Positions 1 through 6,817 of a stretch of DNA of 35,839 bases are shown here, in pieces. The DNA lies in assembly GCA_947176925.1 (NCBI GenBank), contig CAMWSN010000006.1, positions 1 to 35,839 of the forward strand. The letters are read 5' to 3'. The translations under genes and the position numbers were made by a program. The DNA is from an uncultured Porphyromonadaceae bacterium. GTDB lineage: Bacteria > Bacteroidota > Bacteroidia > Bacteroidales > Muribaculaceae. Positions within the stretch are counted from its first letter, which is position 1. Every line of letters starts with the position of its first letter. The notes beneath the pieces are model-generated. The model saw nothing but the letters and a program-made list of their open reading frames with translations, searched no databases and was not told the DNA's origin.

Positions 1-24
1 GAATTATAAGATTTATAAAACTTA

Positions 25-903
25 TTATTGTCTTTTTCTCTTCCAGCGGTTGTGGCTCCATAGCCATAGCGTCGGGTCGCGGTGGATAGTCTGCTCAAGC
101 ATCCGCAGATAGGCGCGTGTGTATGGGAAATCCTCCTCATCTTGCATTGGTTCGATTGCTTTGAACGTCAGGCGATAGTGGCCTCGGCGGGGCTTCTCGA
201 CGTCGATATAATAGTATTCGGCGCCTACGTGATCACCGATGGTTTCGCCGCCGGTGACGTAAGGAGTGTCCTGGCCGAGGAAGGTGGTCCAGTGATGCAG
301 GGCCTTGGTAAACGGCCGCTGATCGGCAATGAAGCCGCAGACAAAGTGTTGGCCGTCGCGCTCCATTTCAAGCAGGCGGCGCACTGTTTTATTCATCGGG
401 ATGCTCTCCGTGCCGAAGCGGCTGCGGATTTTTAGCATAAGCCGGTCCATGACCTTATTACGCAGCGGATGGTAGATCTGACAGAATATCACCGGCTCGG
501 AGGTGCTTGACGCCACTGCCGGGATCCACTCCCAGTTGCCTACATGACCGAGCATTACCACGGCCGACTTACCCCTGCGGGCACATTCGTCAATCAGCTC
601 GCCCCCATGAATTTCAATGCGTTCGCGGGCCTGCCTGTCGCTGAAATGAAGTAACTTGACCGCCTCGATGAAGACGTCACACAGGTTCCGGTAAAAGCCC
701 CGCTCGATTCGCCGAAGTTCTTTTTCAGGCATCTCCGGATAGACTCTCCGCAGGTTTTTCCATACTAACTTGCGGCGATAGCGAACTAAGTAATACATAA
801 TGAAATACATTACGTCGCTCAACCCGTAGAGCGCCCATAGAGGCAGCAGCGCCAAAAGCTTCACGGCGCCGTAGGTCAACTTATATCCGATGGTTTCTTT
901 CAT
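25..903 (-). CDS. Lysophospholipid/lipid A acyltransferase (LpxL/HtrB-like)
   Basis: This 292-residue protein belongs to the LpxL/HtrB acyltransferase family, which transfers an acyl chain from acyl-ACP to lipid A precursors or related lipids at the inner membrane. The family HX4(D/E) catalytic motif is visible as H120 to E125 (HVGNWE). A hydrophobic N-terminal segment around residues 11-40 would anchor it on the cytoplasmic face, and the length is normal for the family. It starts 5 nt after the stop of the upstream Stealth gene at 909-1829, so the two are probably cotranscribed, which fits a role in surface glycolipid assembly. The exact substrate cannot be read from the sequence; aminolipid acylation is an alternative. 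The family assignment is firm. Confidence 0.9.
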   Translation of the reverse strand: MKETIGYKLTYGAVKLLALLPLWALYGLSDVMYFIMYYLVRYRRKLVWKNLRRVYPEMPEKELRRIERGFYRNLCDVFIEAVKLLHFSDRQARERIEIHGGELIDECARRGKSAVVMLGHVGNWEWIPAVASSTSEPVIFCQIYHPLRNKVMDRLMLKIRSRFGTESIPMNKTVRRLLEMERDGQHFVCGFIADQRPFTKALHHWTTFLGQDTPYVTGGETIGDHVGAEYYYIDVEKPRRGHYRLTFKAIEPMQDEEDFPYTRAYLRMLEQTIHRDPTLWLWSHNRWKRKRQ

Positions 904-908
904 ATTCT

Positions 909-1829
909 TTATTGCAGACGCGATTCAATAAACTTAACTACTGCCTGACGTTCGGCCTCCGGAAACTGGTCAATGGAGTTAACGCAGAAAAACTTAGCCG
1001 TCGGATTCGGGTCTATGGCCGGATTCCGGGGTTCGATATAAGTCAGCATCGAATGAGCATCTCTCAACTCGGCTCCGCTCAGAAGATATTGAAGCTCAAT
1101 GGGGCTATATTGATCGATGTCTCTAAACCGGTGGCGGAGATTCCGAATCATGGCTTCAGGATTCTGAGAATAATATTCGCGAAAAACCTTGCGGTTGACA
1201 CTATAAGGCGTGTGCTCCAGGAGGAAATACTCTTTTCTTCCAATCATCCTTGCTGCGTTGAGCATCAGGTAACGATACTTTACCTTCGGGTGGCCGAGAC
1301 TGCGCAGACGGTCAATGGTCAGTGAGGTCAGCCCATGGAGGGTTGAGCGCACACGCCCATAGGCAACCGGACGCCCGTCTGAAGTAAGAAAATCATCAGG
1401 AGAGGTCGGTGCTATCAGGCTGACGTCATCATTGAAATAAATAAAGCGCTCGCTCAATCCCGGGATGCGCCAGATCATCGTCTCAAGTGAGAGACTGTTA
1501 AACGTCGGCAGATACTGCTCGAAGCCGCGGAAAATCACTGTGTGGTCCACTATTTCTACGGGAATCCGCTCAGTAGTGACCAGCGGGTCTTGACCGTCGG
1601 TTACTATGTAAATTTTTCTTATCCAGGGGGCAAAGCGCTCAATTGAACGCACACACCATTTTATCTCGCCATTATCGGCATAACGGGTTGCGCCGGCAAT
1701 ATCATCATGGCTCTCGGCCTGCGTTCCTGCGGAATATTGCCTCCGTTTGGCCGCAAGAGCCGGATCGCCGCCGTCAACCCACAGGATGACGGCATCTATC
1801 GCCTTATTTTCATCTACGGCCTCTTTCAT
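909..1829 (-). CDS. Stealth-family sugar-phosphate transferase
   Basis: This 306-residue protein is a Stealth-family protein, related to the GlcNAc-1-phosphotransferase catalytic subunit and to bacterial capsule hexose-1-phosphate transferases. The conserved CR1 block is at residues about 11-31 (AVILWVDGGDP). CR2 spans about 47-150, with RFAPWIRKIYIVTDGQ and the characteristic YFNDD. Weaker CR3 (HTPYSVNRKVF) and CR4 (YSPIELQYL) regions follow. There is no signal peptide, so it should act in the cytosol on capsule or lipooligosaccharide precursors. It leads a two-gene minus-strand unit with the acyltransferase. A TAACTTTG box ends 4 nt before the ATG, so the message may be leaderless. A second, divergent Stealth gene lies at 3860-4861. 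The specific sugar is unknown. Confidence 0.9.
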   Translation of the reverse strand: MKEAVDENKAIDAVILWVDGGDPALAAKRRQYSAGTQAESHDDIAGATRYADNGEIKWCVRSIERFAPWIRKIYIVTDGQDPLVTTERIPVEIVDHTVIFRGFEQYLPTFNSLSLETMIWRIPGLSERFIYFNDDVSLIAPTSPDDFLTSDGRPVAYGRVRSTLHGLTSLTIDRLRSLGHPKVKYRYLMLNAARMIGRKEYFLLEHTPYSVNRKVFREYYSQNPEAMIRNLRHRFRDIDQYSPIELQYLLSGAELRDAHSMLTYIEPRNPAIDPNPTAKFFCVNSIDQFPEAERQAVVKFIESRLQ

Positions 1830-1833
1830 TCTG

Positions 1834-1841
1834 CAAAGTTA
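1834..1841 (-). promoter_or_regulatory. -7 promoter box (TAACTTTG) for the Stealth gene at 909-1829
   Basis: TAACTTTG on the minus strand matches the Bacteroidetes TAnnTTTG -7 element. Only four bases (CAGA) separate it from the ATG, so transcription would begin at or next to the start codon. It is divergent from the promoter at 1864-1871, the two sharing a 60-bp spacer. Confidence 0.65.
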
Positions 1842-1863
1842 CGCAAAATTCAGAAAATTTATT

Positions 1864-1871
1864 TATCTTTG
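1864..1871 (+). promoter_or_regulatory. -7 promoter box (TATCTTTG) for the cytidylate-kinase-like gene
   Basis: TATCTTTG on the plus strand matches TAnnTTTG and lies 18 bases before the ATG at 1890. This position also argues that 1890, not the longer in-frame extension from 1707 that would run through the divergent gene, is the true start of the downstream gene. Confidence 0.65.
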
Positions 1872-1889
1872 CAGAAAATATTTCGTTAC

Positions 1890-2528
1890 ATGGATAACTT
1901 TGTAATTACCGTAGGGCGGCAGATGGGTTCGGGCGGCCGTGAACTCGGGCGCATGGTGGCCGAGCGCCTGGGCATTGATTTTTTTGATAAGAAACTGCTT
2001 CTTGAAGCGGCGACCCAATCGGGGTTGATTCCTGAACTAATGGAGCGCGAAGATGAGCGTGGCCCCGGATTCTTCTCCGGAACCATGGCATTCACTATGG
2101 GACTGATGGGTTCGTCGCTCGGCTCGCAACCCGTGGGCAACGATGCCGTTTATCGCGCCCAAAGCGAAGTAATCCGTCGCTTAGGCGATGAGAAAAGCTG
2201 CGTAATCGTCGGCAGGACTGCGGATTATGTTCTGCGTGACCATCCGCGGTGCATCAATATCTTCGTCTCGGCGCCTGAGGATGCTTGCGTGCAGCGATTG
2301 TTGAACCGCGGCGACAAGGCCTCCGAAGCGGAAGCCCGGGCGATGGTCCGTAAGGTCAACAAGTTACGATCTTCCTACTATAATTTCTACACTGACCGCC
2401 AGTGGGGCATGGCCTCAACCTATGACCTCACGGTAAATTCCGCCCTGATGCCGATGGACCAACTGGCCGACTTCGTCGCCGACTACGTCCGCCGCCGCCT
2501 TTCTTTAAAGGAGGCCGAGGGAGTTTAG
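1890..2528 (+). CDS. Cytidylate kinase-like family protein
   Basis: This 212-residue protein belongs to the cytidylate kinase-like P-loop family (Cytidylate_kin2 type), common in Bacteroidales and usually present alongside canonical cmk. A nucleotide-binding loop is visible at the N terminus (GRQMGSGGRELG), followed by the family-typical LGIDFFDKKLL. A mid-protein segment (CVIVGRTADYVL) and a lid-like stretch with several arginines follow. I chose the ATG at 1890 because a TAnnTTTG promoter lies just upstream and the protein then begins directly with the P-loop strand. Its 3' end overlaps the convergent symporter gene by 24 bp. The true phosphate acceptor is not established for this family, so CMP kinase activity is only a guess. 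Confidence 0.85.
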   Translation: MDNFVITVGRQMGSGGRELGRMVAERLGIDFFDKKLLLEAATQSGLIPELMEREDERGPGFFSGTMAFTMGLMGSSLGSQPVGNDAVYRAQSEVIRRLGDEKSCVIVGRTADYVLRDHPRCINIFVSAPEDACVQRLLNRGDKASEAEARAMVRKVNKLRSSYYNFYTDRQWGMASTYDLTVNSALMPMDQLADFVADYVRRRLSLKEAEGV

Positions 2529-3863
2529 GAAGATGAGGAGGATGGCTGTCGGGGCGATGAAGCGCAGACAGAAGCGTAGGGCGCCAAGCAGCGGGAAGCT
2601 GTGACGGCCGTGATTAGTCATCTGATTGGCTAAGAATTTGCGGTCGACTTTCCAACCGACGAAAATCGCGCAGATAAAGCCGCCGACGGGCAGGAGGATA
2701 TTGGAGGCAGTATAGTCAAACAGGTCAAAGGCTGTCATGCCGAAGAGTGTGGCTTCGCTCAGCGGCCCGAAACTCAAGGCGCAAAGCAGTCCGCCCGCGA
2801 AGGCTACCGAAGCACTCAAGAGCGTGGCCTTGCGTCGCGTAAGTTTCTTCTCGTCACAGAAATAGCTGATGGAAATCTCGCTCATGGAGACGGTTGAAGT
2901 GATAGATGCCAGGAAGAGCAGGAGGAAGAACAGCGTCGCCCACATCATTCCGCCCGGAAGCTGGGAAAAAACGTAGGGCAAAACCTCGAAAACCAACGCC
3001 GGACCCGCTTGGGGCGACAGGCCGAAAGAGAAGACGGCGGGAAAGATGATGATGCCCGCAAGGATGGCTACGGAAGTGTCAAGCAGCGCCGAAGTGGCCG
3101 CAGTGCTCGCAAGCCGCGTATCTTCCTTGAAATAAGACGAATAAGTCATCATGCAACCCAAGCCTAAGGAGAGCGAGAAAAATGCCTGGCCCAAGGCGCC
3201 GAGAATTACAGAAGGGGTCAATTTTGAAAAGTCCGGCTTAAAGAGAAAGGCGATGCCTTCATTAAATCCGGGCATGAAAAACGCGTTGACGCAAAAGGCT
3301 ATCAATAAGAGGAATAGCAGCGGCATCATGACGTTGGCCATGCGTTCGATTCCCTTGGTTACGCCTCCGGAGACAACAACGAAATTGATAATTAGGAAAA
3401 CGACGGTCCAGATGACTGACCGCCAGCCGGTGATCAGTGTGAGAAACTGCTCATGGTTTGCTTCCGCGCCGGTAAAGTCAATGCTCCCCATGGCGGATTG
3501 GATGCAAAACTCTACGGTCCAGCCGGCCACTACGGAGTAAAACGAAATTATCAGAAACGAAGCCAAGATGCCGATATAGCCGCTCAGCTGCCATTTGCCC
3601 GTGGGCCGCAATTTCTTATATGCGCCGAAAATATTGCGCCGGGTACCGCGACCCATGGCAAACTCGGCACACATCACCGGAATTCCAAGCAGGGCGACGC
3701 ATACAAGGTAACAAATCAAAAAAGCTCCGCCACCGTGGATGCCCGCCTCATAAGGAAAGCGCCAGATGTTACCTAAACCTACGGAGGAGCCGACTATGGC
3801 GGCGATGGCGCCGAAGCGTGTGGCGAAGATAGCGCGAGGCTTTTGTCCCGGTTCGTTTTTCAT
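2505..3863 (-). CDS. Sodium:neurotransmitter symporter family (NSS) transporter
   Basis: This 452-residue polytopic membrane protein is of the NSS/SNF (LeuT) family, which imports amino acids or related compounds with sodium. The TM1 signature is intact at about residues 15-40 (GSSVGLGNIWRFPYEAGIHGG), as is the TM6 region (SLSLGLGCMMTYSSY). About eleven to twelve hydrophobic segments are apparent and the length matches LeuT. Its start codon overlaps the stop of the Stealth gene at 3860-4861 by 4 bp, so the pair is cotranscribed and probably translationally coupled. The 3' end overlaps the cytidylate-kinase-like gene by 24 bp in convergent orientation. The transported substrate cannot be assigned. 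Confidence 0.93.
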   Translation of the reverse strand: MKNEPGQKPRAIFATRFGAIAAIVGSSVGLGNIWRFPYEAGIHGGGAFLICYLVCVALLGIPVMCAEFAMGRGTRRNIFGAYKKLRPTGKWQLSGYIGILASFLIISFYSVVAGWTVEFCIQSAMGSIDFTGAEANHEQFLTLITGWRSVIWTVVFLIINFVVVSGGVTKGIERMANVMMPLLFLLLIAFCVNAFFMPGFNEGIAFLFKPDFSKLTPSVILGALGQAFFSLSLGLGCMMTYSSYFKEDTRLASTAATSALLDTSVAILAGIIIFPAVFSFGLSPQAGPALVFEVLPYVFSQLPGGMMWATLFFLLLFLASITSTVSMSEISISYFCDEKKLTRRKATLLSASVAFAGGLLCALSFGPLSEATLFGMTAFDLFDYTASNILLPVGGFICAIFVGWKVDRKFLANQMTNHGRHSFPLLGALRFCLRFIAPTAILLIFLNSLGLL

Positions 3864-4861
3864 TTTTCAAATGATGACTTTTCCGGCAGTATGCGGGCAA
3901 ATGCAGCGGCGATGCGGCTCATTACCTGCTCATAGTTGCGGATGTGTACGTTATCATTGAGGCAGATGAGCTTGTATCGTTGGTGCTCGATGGCGTCGAT
4001 GGCCTTGTCTGACTTGATCATCAGCGGGAACATCTTAGTGTCCGAATAGGTGTTATACGGCTCAAACCACCCGCGGCAAATCTGCCAGGTGCGGAAAAGT
4101 TCCGGCGTGTAGTCCGTGACGGCGCGGAAGCGATTGGCCGACGTGCGGGTGAGTTCTTCACCTTCGGCGGCCCATACCTCCTCGAAGGTGGAGCGCAGAT
4201 ATGGCTGGGCATTGTGGGGTGTGCGCAGGGTGATAAACTTTCCGTAGGGGCGCAGAAGGCGATTCATCCGCGCTTTGCTGCCATAGCAGGGCGCAAACCA
4301 TTTGTCGGCAAACTCCGCCATCACCTTGCGCTTGTCAAAATGCTTGTTAATCAACCGAATATTGTTTTTGATGCGAACATACCATTGGCTCCACGACGGA
4401 TTATATTGAAAGACGGCAATGTCGCAGGGCAGGCCGCCGCGGAAGAAGCGCTCCGGAGTGATTTGGTTGATGATATAGAAATCGTCGTTGAAATAGACAA
4501 ACTTTTCCGCCAATCCCGGGATGCGATACATATAGCGCTCAATAACCACGGAATTATAAGTCGGCAGGAACTCCTCCGGAATGAAGTCCTTGTGGCTGAC
4601 AAGGTTGATTTTCGGGTTCGATTCGTCAAGCCATTCGGGTTTTTGACCGCTGGTGACGAAATGGATTTTCCTCACCCACGGAGCGAACTTCTCCACTCCG
4701 CGAAACCAATAGCGGAGAAACCCGTAGTCTCGGAAGCGGGCTTCCGAGACTGAGTTTTTTTCATTGACCTGGCGCTTTGAGTAACGGGCAAATTCTTCCT
4801 TCCACTCCGGGTCATTCATATCAACCCAGGTGATAACAAAATCTATTTCCGGTTCTTTCAT
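3860..4861 (-). CDS. Stealth-family sugar-phosphate transferase (second copy)
   Basis: This 333-residue protein has the full set of Stealth blocks. CR1 is at residues about 5-25 (IDFVITWVDMNDPEW), CR2 includes KFAPWVRKIHFVTSGQ and VYFNDDFY, CR3 includes TLRTPHNAQPY, and CR4 is around DYTPELFRTWQ. The family transfers hexose-1-phosphate in capsule or glycan synthesis. It differs in sequence from the Stealth protein at 909-1829, so the two probably have distinct substrates rather than being a recent duplication. It is first in a unit with the NSS transporter (4-bp overlap). A TAACTTTG box ends four bases before the ATG. The coupling to a transporter gene may be incidental. Confidence 0.9.
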   Translation of the reverse strand: MKEPEIDFVITWVDMNDPEWKEEFARYSKRQVNEKNSVSEARFRDYGFLRYWFRGVEKFAPWVRKIHFVTSGQKPEWLDESNPKINLVSHKDFIPEEFLPTYNSVVIERYMYRIPGLAEKFVYFNDDFYIINQITPERFFRGGLPCDIAVFQYNPSWSQWYVRIKNNIRLINKHFDKRKVMAEFADKWFAPCYGSKARMNRLLRPYGKFITLRTPHNAQPYLRSTFEEVWAAEGEELTRTSANRFRAVTDYTPELFRTWQICRGWFEPYNTYSDTKMFPLMIKSDKAIDAIEHQRYKLICLNDNVHIRNYEQVMSRIAAAFARILPEKSSFEK

Positions 4862-4865
4862 TGCG

Positions 4866-4873
4866 CAAAGTTA
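4866..4873 (-). promoter_or_regulatory. -7 promoter box (TAACTTTG) for the second Stealth gene
   Basis: TAACTTTG on the minus strand, with only CGCA between it and the ATG at 4861, predicts a leaderless or nearly leaderless transcript. A second TAAATTTG lies further upstream near 4895-4902, but it abuts the terminator-like hairpin. Confidence 0.65.
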
Positions 4874-4901
4874 AGCAATTTCAGCGAATCCCCCAAATTT
4901 A

Positions 4902-4939
4902 CTCCGCCTCTCCCCGGAGTTTTAAGGGAAGAGGCGGAG
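4902..4939 (-). terminator. Terminator-like hairpin after the small secreted protein gene
   Basis: A perfect 10-bp inverted repeat (CTCCGCCTCT at 4902-4911 with AGAGGCGGAG at 4930-4939) can be extended inward by CCC/GGG. It lies 33 bp after the stop of the minus-strand gene at 4973-5449. The tract after it on the minus strand is only TAAATTT, so termination may be inefficient; on the plus strand it is followed by AAAGAAGG. I assign it to the minus-strand gene because no plus-strand gene precedes it. Confidence 0.6.
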
Positions 4940-4972
4940 AAAGAAGGTGCTGTGATTTAGAGTCCTTAAACT

Positions 4973-5449
4973 TTATGGAACGTATCGTTTTATGATAGCT
5001 TTCTCAAATATGGGATCTTCAGGGTCAGAGATGAGGCCCATTTGGAATGTTTTCCCTCCGTCTTCTGAAAATATACTTATGTGCAACACTTCATCGGGAT
5101 TGGTGTCGTCTTCATATGCTATAGTAATATTCGGGGGGAAAAACTCATCGGCGTCTTCTACCGCAAGGATATTGTAAACTATGTTTGTAGAACATATTCT
5201 CATAACAAATTTCCCATAGCATTTGATTGCAATTGGTTTTGAGGATACTTTTACAAAACTGTGTGTCTTACTGTCATAAGTAAGACAGCCTTTGGCCTCA
5301 ATAGATGGTTCTGTCGGGTCTAACACCATGTAGCATTCAATACCTTCATCACATAATCCCATGAAGTTGCCTTTCAAGTCGGCGAGAGTCTGGGCTTTGC
5401 CGGAGATTGCTCCAATAAACAGGAGCATTAAAAACAAAACTTTTTTCAT
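4973..5449 (-). CDS. Small secreted protein of unknown function
   Basis: I do not recognise a family for this 158-residue protein. It begins with a clear Sec signal peptide (MKKVLFLMLLFIGAISGKAQ) with likely cleavage after AQ, leaving a roughly 138-residue acidic mature domain containing several cysteines (for example GLCDEGIECYM). It has no lipobox, so it should be periplasmic or released. The coding region is more AT-rich than the neighbouring core genes. It lies 57 nt downstream of the terminator of RNA element copy 1, with no TAnnTTTG box in between, so it may depend on readthrough from the RNA element's promoter. A further hairpin (5474-5498) sits in that spacer. A terminator-like hairpin follows the gene at 4902-4939. 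Confidence 0.75.
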   Translation of the reverse strand: MKKVLFLMLLFIGAISGKAQTLADLKGNFMGLCDEGIECYMVLDPTEPSIEAKGCLTYDSKTHSFVKVSSKPIAIKCYGKFVMRICSTNIVYNILAVEDADEFFPPNITIAYEDDTNPDEVLHISIFSEDGGKTFQMGLISDPEDPIFEKAIIKRYVP

Positions 5450-5473
5450 AAAAAAATAGATTGATTAAATGCA

Positions 5474-5498
5474 CTCCGACGGCCACCTTTTTTCGGAG
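5474..5498 (-). other. Hairpin in the leader between RNA element 1 and the secreted protein gene
   Basis: CTCCGA (minus strand, from 5498) pairs with TCGGAG (ending 5474), and two G-U pairs can extend it outward. The loop is purine-rich (AAAAAGGTGG). It lies about 25 nt before the ATG at 5449, in the stretch after the terminator of RNA element 1. Its role is unknown; it could be a second structured part of the leader. Confidence 0.4.
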
Positions 5499-5505
5499 CA
5501 GTTAT

Positions 5506-5797
5506 AAAAAATAGCGTGGTGCCAAACTCTCTGCTCGATTCCACGTCTTGAGGCCTTCGCATTGCCTTGCATCATAGAACGAGCAAAGTAGAAGACCCAC
5601 GCAATATGTGTCTGCTTCTACTATGCTCCGATACAGGCATCGCAGATGCTATTATACACACCGGGTATCGCTACTTATACTCCGTTCTGACGATGCTATT
5701 AGAAGTTGCGAAGTTCCAAGACATCAGAACTGAAGCGCGATAGTAACGCTTTTATGATTAATCCATCTTTTGATTCCGCTTTCGGAATCCGGATGAC
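5506..5797 (-). ncRNA. Structured RNA element, copy 1 (three-copy family in this window)
   Basis: A roughly 292-nt transcript is inferred from its promoter (-33 TTTG at 5830-5833, 20 bp, -7 TAAATTTG at 5802-5809) and its terminator. In order, the stems are: GATTCCG/CGGAATC (5772-5789); AAGCGT/GCGCTT (5746-5751 with 5733-5738); GTTCTGA/TCAGAAC (5724-5730 with 5684-5690); GGGTCTTC/GAAGGCCT (5591-5598 with 5551-5558); and the terminator stem at 5515-5545. The same stems occur with base-pair-preserving substitutions in the copies at 7451-7745 and 31426-31730. A conserved GCGTGGG box (5596-5602) can pair perfectly with CCACGC in the terminator. It lies upstream of the secreted protein gene at 4973-5449. 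The ends are inferred, and the family name is unknown to me. Confidence 0.7.
5515..5545 (-). terminator. Intrinsic terminator of RNA element copy 1
   Basis: On the minus strand CGTGG (5541-5545) pairs with CCACG (5515-5519), with an inner CGAGC/GTTTG stem (5533-5537 with 5523-5527), followed by TATTTTTT. The equivalent stems in copy 2 are ACGTGG/CCGCGT and CGAAC/GTTCG, so pairing is conserved despite changed bases. Confidence 0.7.
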
Positions 5798-5801
5798 ACG
5801 G

Positions 5802-5833
5802 CAAATTTACGAAATAAATCTGAGCGTAGCAAA
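5802..5833 (-). promoter_or_regulatory. Promoter of RNA element copy 1
   Basis: The -33 TTTG (5830-5833) and -7 TAAATTTG (5802-5809) are 20 bp apart, as in the Bacteroidetes housekeeping consensus. Copies 2 and 3 have the same arrangement with 21 and 19 bp. Confidence 0.65.
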
Positions 5834-5856
5834 TAAAACCGCGCAATCTAAAGCGA

Positions 5857-5906
5857 GTTCGATATAAGGAATCAATCGTCTGGTAATATGACTCCTTATA
5901 TCGAAC
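5857..5906. repeat. Perfect 14-bp inverted repeat between the lipoprotein gene and RNA element 1
   Basis: GTTCGATATAAGGA (5857-5870) is followed after 22 bp by its exact reverse complement (5893-5906). Pairing continues imperfectly outward. It lies 44 bp past the stop of the lipoprotein gene (5951-6790, minus strand) and about 24 bp upstream of the -33 box of RNA element 1. No long T-run directly follows it on either strand. It could terminate the lipoprotein transcript, bind a regulator of the RNA promoter, or be a remnant repeat. Confidence 0.6.
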
Positions 5907-5950
5907 CCACTCTAAGTTATATTTAGTAACGCTTTATCTCTTGTTTTCGG

Positions 5951-6790
5951 TTACTCCACTTTCTTGACTTCGACGCATGCTCCGTCGTTTTCGTAAGCGT
6001 TGCTGTCATAGTAAAGATAATCCGGAGTAAGTACGGGATCCATTATGGCCATGTGATCACCGATCGCTACAAAAGGACCTGAAAAGAAATTCATATCAAG
6101 ATATCCTAACTCTGAGTTTTTCGTCCAGTTGCCTTTGCTCGGCGTATACTCACTGTTTCCATCATAACTATGATTGATTAGCTCGGCGCTGCCGCCTTTT
6201 TTTACTACCAGAGTGAATTTATGCCCTTCGGAATCTTCAAAATCATATTTGCCTACCGGATTCCAGTCAGCATACTTGTTTTCAGGCTTTTCTTTGAGTG
6301 GCATGGTGATTTTATAGGACTTGGCCTTCTTGGCAACTTCAGCAGCTTCGGCCTCGTCGTTAAACAACTCTATGAATGACAAGTTGTCCGAGTACGAAGT
6401 ATCGCCACTGTATAACGCTTCTTCAAAACTGCTATTTCTTCCAAATTGCTGTAAAGATGCTATTACAGCACCGGACTCATCAAGCAAAACCAGTTCTGTA
6501 TTGTCGTTATCATTGATCTGATTAGCGGCAGATTTGATTTTTATAGGGACTTCTACTTCAACCCCTTTTCCGTCAACCGCTAAAGAAGCCGGGCCGCTAA
6601 AGTCAACATATTGCGAGTAGGGCTGGGACGCGATTGAAGCATCGGCGACAACTGATGATTTACTTGTGGAATTTGATGCAGAGGAGGAACCGGAGTTGTC
6701 AGTGTTATTCTCGGTTGATTTGTTGTCTCCGCCACAGCTCGTAGCGGCAATCAGTATGCCAAGAGAAAGTATTGAAATAATTTTTTTCAT
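5951..6790 (-). CDS. Lipoprotein of unknown function
   Basis: This 279-residue protein begins with a lipoprotein signal peptide ending at the lipobox AATSC (Cys19). A low-complexity linker rich in Ser, Asn and Thr follows to about residue 48. Two unrecognised domains then follow: about 50-170 (QYVDFSGPASLAVDG, with a stretch of EAAEVAKKAKSY) and about 175-279, starting DWNPVGKYDFEDSEG and resembling a small beta-rich domain. It should be anchored in the outer or inner membrane. It follows the DUF456 gene by 27 nt on the same strand, so both are probably expressed from the promoter of RNA element 2. The perfect inverted repeat at 5857-5906 lies after its stop. I do not assign a function. Confidence 0.75.
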   Translation of the reverse strand: MKKIISILSLGILIAATSCGGDNKSTENNTDNSGSSSASNSTSKSSVVADASIASQPYSQYVDFSGPASLAVDGKGVEVEVPIKIKSAANQINDNDNTELVLLDESGAVIASLQQFGRNSSFEEALYSGDTSYSDNLSFIELFNDEAEAAEVAKKAKSYKITMPLKEKPENKYADWNPVGKYDFEDSEGHKFTLVVKKGGSAELINHSYDGNSEYTPSKGNWTKNSELGYLDMNFFSGPFVAIGDHMAIMDPVLTPDYLYYDSNAYENDGACVEVKKVE

Positions 6791-6817
6791 ACCTATGAAT
6801 TTATGGATTGGTTAAAA

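Noticed and set aside
5511-5530. TGGCACC near the end of RNA element 1 as a sigma-54 -24 element
   Set aside because: There is no TTGC at the -12 spacing, and the bases belong to the terminator stem.
5506-5797. Assignment of the RNA element to RNase P RNA, tmRNA, SRP RNA or 6S RNA
   Set aside because: None of their recognisable conserved sequences is present, and three divergent copies in one window would be abnormal for these single-copy RNAs.
5924-5937. AAAGCGTTACTA on the minus strand after the lipoprotein stop, shared with RNA elements 1 and 2
   Set aside because: Only about 12 bases match and the partner strand of the hairpin is missing, so a fourth, degraded copy cannot be supported.
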